Origin: CAZADA01 sp964526675 | Lineage (GTDB): Bacteria; Pseudomonadota; Alphaproteobacteria; Caulobacterales; Maricaulaceae | Assembly: GCA_964526675.1 (NCBI GenBank) | Contig: CAZGLY010000072.1 | Coordinates: 1-9,389, forward strand | Direction: 5' to 3' | Length of the DNA stretch: 9,389 nucleotides | In this document: one piece after another, positions 7,127 through 9,389 of the stretch | How positions within the stretch are numbered: the stretch's first letter is position 1 | Layout of the letters: each line of letters starts with the position of its first letter | Program-made: the position numbers and the translations under genes | Notes under the pieces: model-generated | Told to the model about the DNA's origin: nothing | Databases searched by the model: none | What the model saw: only the letters and a program-made list of their open reading frames with translations

Positions 7127-7606
7127 CTAGAACTCGCTCAACGGCGTGCGGCGGAAGCCGCGTTCCGGGAGGACGCGGATCACCTGACCCGGGATCAGCG
7201 AGCTCGGATTGGCGATGTCGTTGAAGCGGGCCAAATGGCTGACAGACACCCGGTTGCACCACGCGATGCGATAGAGGGTGTCGCCGCGTTGCACCGTCAC
7301 GCGGCGGCCTTGCAACTCAGCGCATGACCGTTGCGCGGGTGGGTGCGAAGGCGGCCCGCTTTTTTTGCCGCCACAGCCGTCGAGGCATTTCTCGAGTTCG
7401 CTTTGGATTGTTTTCTCGTAGTGATCCGCAATGTTCTGCAGCGACACTTCGAGCTTGAGCTTGTTCTTCGACTTGTCGGGCTTGGGCGGGTCAATCAAGA
7501 CGGTCACGATGTAGCACAAGCCGGCAATCGCCAAGCCGGCGACCAGGAACGCCGGCGTGCTGGAGCCGCCGCCGCCGCCTCGACTACACTTACAGCCTTC
7601 ACTCAT
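7127..7606 (-). CDS. Single-pass membrane protein with a C-terminal LysM domain
   Basis: LysM domains bind N-acetylglucosamine-containing glycans such as peptidoglycan. From the start at 7606 the protein has 159 aa. It has a short tail with CKC (5-7) and five glycines (10-14), a hydrophobic anchor at about 18-38, and a Lys-rich then helical segment (42-73). A Cys/Pro-rich linker (74-98) precedes one LysM domain at about 102-146 (VQRGDTLYRIA, then NPSSLIPGQVIRVLP). Seven Cys are present (5, 7, 31, 74, 78, 95, 117); the last four would lie outside the membrane and could form disulfides. The likely topology is N-in, with LysM in the periplasm. The frame stays open to an ATG at 7666, giving 179 aa, but neither ATG there has a Shine-Dalgarno. 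The start at 7606 has only a weak GGGACGAG. The gene is convergent with sucB and divergent from lpdA. No specific function is known. Confidence 0.8.
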   Translation of the reverse strand: MSEGCKCSRGGGGGSSTPAFLVAGLAIAGLCYIVTVLIDPPKPDKSKNKLKLEVSLQNIADHYEKTIQSELEKCLDGCGGKKSGPPSHPPAQRSCAELQGRRVTVQRGDTLYRIAWCNRVSVSHLARFNDIANPSSLIPGQVIRVLPERGFRRTPLSEF

Positions 7607-7846
7607 TGTCTCGTCCCACCGCTGGTGACGTGGCCGCAACCAAGCGGAACCTGCGGTCATTTGCATGAGTAGTTAGTGAGAACATAAAAGTTCAAGTCGG
7701 AGCTTCAGTGCTCTGCTGAAAAATGACAGTTGGCCTTGGCGAAAGCGGCGCCGCCGCGGCGTGTGGCGCGCGTGCAGGCGCGTTGACCGCGCCCCTTGCG
7801 GAGCTTACGTCTGCCCCAGCGTTCACCCCCAGTGCGAGCACCCCCC
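7607..7846. promoter_or_regulatory. Divergent gap with AT-rich island, probable promoters of lpdA and the LysM gene
   Basis: This 240-nt stretch separates the divergent LysM and lpdA genes. The part at about 7661-7725 is clearly richer in A+T than its surroundings, as promoters in GC-rich genomes often are. On the + strand TTGCAT (7661-7666), a 16-nt spacer and CATAAA (7683-7688) make a weak promoter candidate for lpdA. A dyad, TTCAG (7704-7708) and CTGAA (7716-7720), lies just downstream. On the - strand TTGAAC (RC of 7689-7694 region) lies near the LysM start without a good -10 partner. None of these boxes is strong individually. Confidence 0.35.
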
Positions 7847-9259
<1,413 letters not shown>

Positions 9260-9274
9260 TCCGCGATGGGTGCG

Positions 9275-9298
9275 CGCCGCGGCCGGGCGGACGCGGCG
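9275..9298 (+). other. Hairpin between lpdA and the next gene
   Basis: CGCCGCG (9275-9281) and CGCGGCG (9292-9298) form a 7-bp GC stem with a 10-nt loop, ending 4 nt before the ATG at 9303. There is no T-run. It could be a weak terminator or attenuate translation of the next gene by covering its ribosome binding region. Chance is a real alternative. Confidence 0.3.
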
Positions 9299-9302
9299 GC
9301 CC

Positions 9303-9389
9303 ATGAGCGTCGATGAGATCGGCGCGTTCGGTCGCCACGACCTCTTCGGCCTCACCGGCGTCGCGTTGATTGTCGCTGCGTATGCGGGA
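9303..9389 (+). CDS. N-terminal fragment of a probable small membrane protein
   Basis: An ATG at 9303 opens a frame that runs off the window end after 29 codons. It begins MSVDEIGAFGRHDLFG and then turns hydrophobic (LTGVALIVAAYAG). The short amphipathic lead followed by a GVALIxxAYxG-type first transmembrane helix recalls small membrane proteins of the CBU_0592-like group, but the fragment is too short to be sure. It starts 43 nt after lpdA on the same strand and may be co-transcribed with it. There is no clear Shine-Dalgarno, since the upstream sequence is a GC hairpin. Confidence 0.5.
   Translation, partial: MSVDEIGAFGRHDLFGLTGVALIVAAYAG

Noticed and set aside
7607..7666. A longer LysM protein starting at 7666
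   Set aside because: No Shine-Dalgarno precedes either ATG there, and the extra 20 residues look like untranslated leader. It is not fully excluded, because the 7606 start also has a weak site.
7331..7672. A 113-codon + strand frame opposite the LysM gene
   Set aside because: The minus strand encodes a clear LysM domain. This frame is its antisense shadow and ends in the divergent promoter region.
7796..7846. A TTG start for LpdA adding 17 residues
   Set aside because: The added residues are Arg/Pro-rich and not seen in E3 proteins, which normally begin just before the FAD-binding strand.

Overview
The window is a GC-rich chromosomal segment of a bacterium, most likely an alphaproteobacterium. 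The main reason is gene content and order. A SucD C-terminus, then sucA, sucB and lpdA on the + strand, follows the classic alphaproteobacterial mdh-sucCD-sucAB-lpd succinyl-CoA/2-oxoglutarate dehydrogenase locus. A Caulobacterales/Hyphomonadaceae-like host is possible, but I infer this only from general protein character.

Layout. Positions 1-56 hold the end of succinyl-CoA ligase alpha (sucD). It is followed at once by a convergent gene (66-998, - strand) for an unrecognised multi-pass membrane protein. After a 284-nt divergent gap comes a membrane-anchored alpha/beta-hydrolase-fold protein (1283-2146, +) whose nucleophile serine is replaced by alanine. A 239-nt gap then leads into sucA (2386-5397) and sucB (5489-7051). 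These encode the E1 and E2 subunits of the 2-oxoglutarate dehydrogenase complex, and this E2 carries two lipoyl domains. A strong hairpin separates sucB from a convergent gene (7127-7606, -) for a small single-pass LysM protein. A 240-nt divergent gap containing an AT-rich island precedes lpdA (7847-9259), the E3 subunit. The last 87 nt start another gene (9303 onward, +), probably a small membrane protein.

How the genes work together. SucA decarboxylates 2-oxoglutarate on ThDP. SucB carries the succinyl group on its lipoyl arms to CoA. LpdA reoxidises the dihydrolipoyl groups with FAD and NAD+. SucCD then makes succinate with substrate-level phosphorylation. The enzymes form one metabolic unit, but the DNA does not look like one operon. 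Reverse-strand genes with hairpins at their convergent ends split it into at least three likely transcription units: ...sucD, (hydrolase) sucA-sucB, and lpdA onward.

I found no mobile elements, CRISPR arrays, tRNA/rRNA genes or phage genes, and no clear new multi-gene system. The most unusual items are the catalytically degraded alpha/beta hydrolase beside the TCA genes, the interruption of the operon, and a hairpin in which the stop codons of two convergent genes pair with each other.
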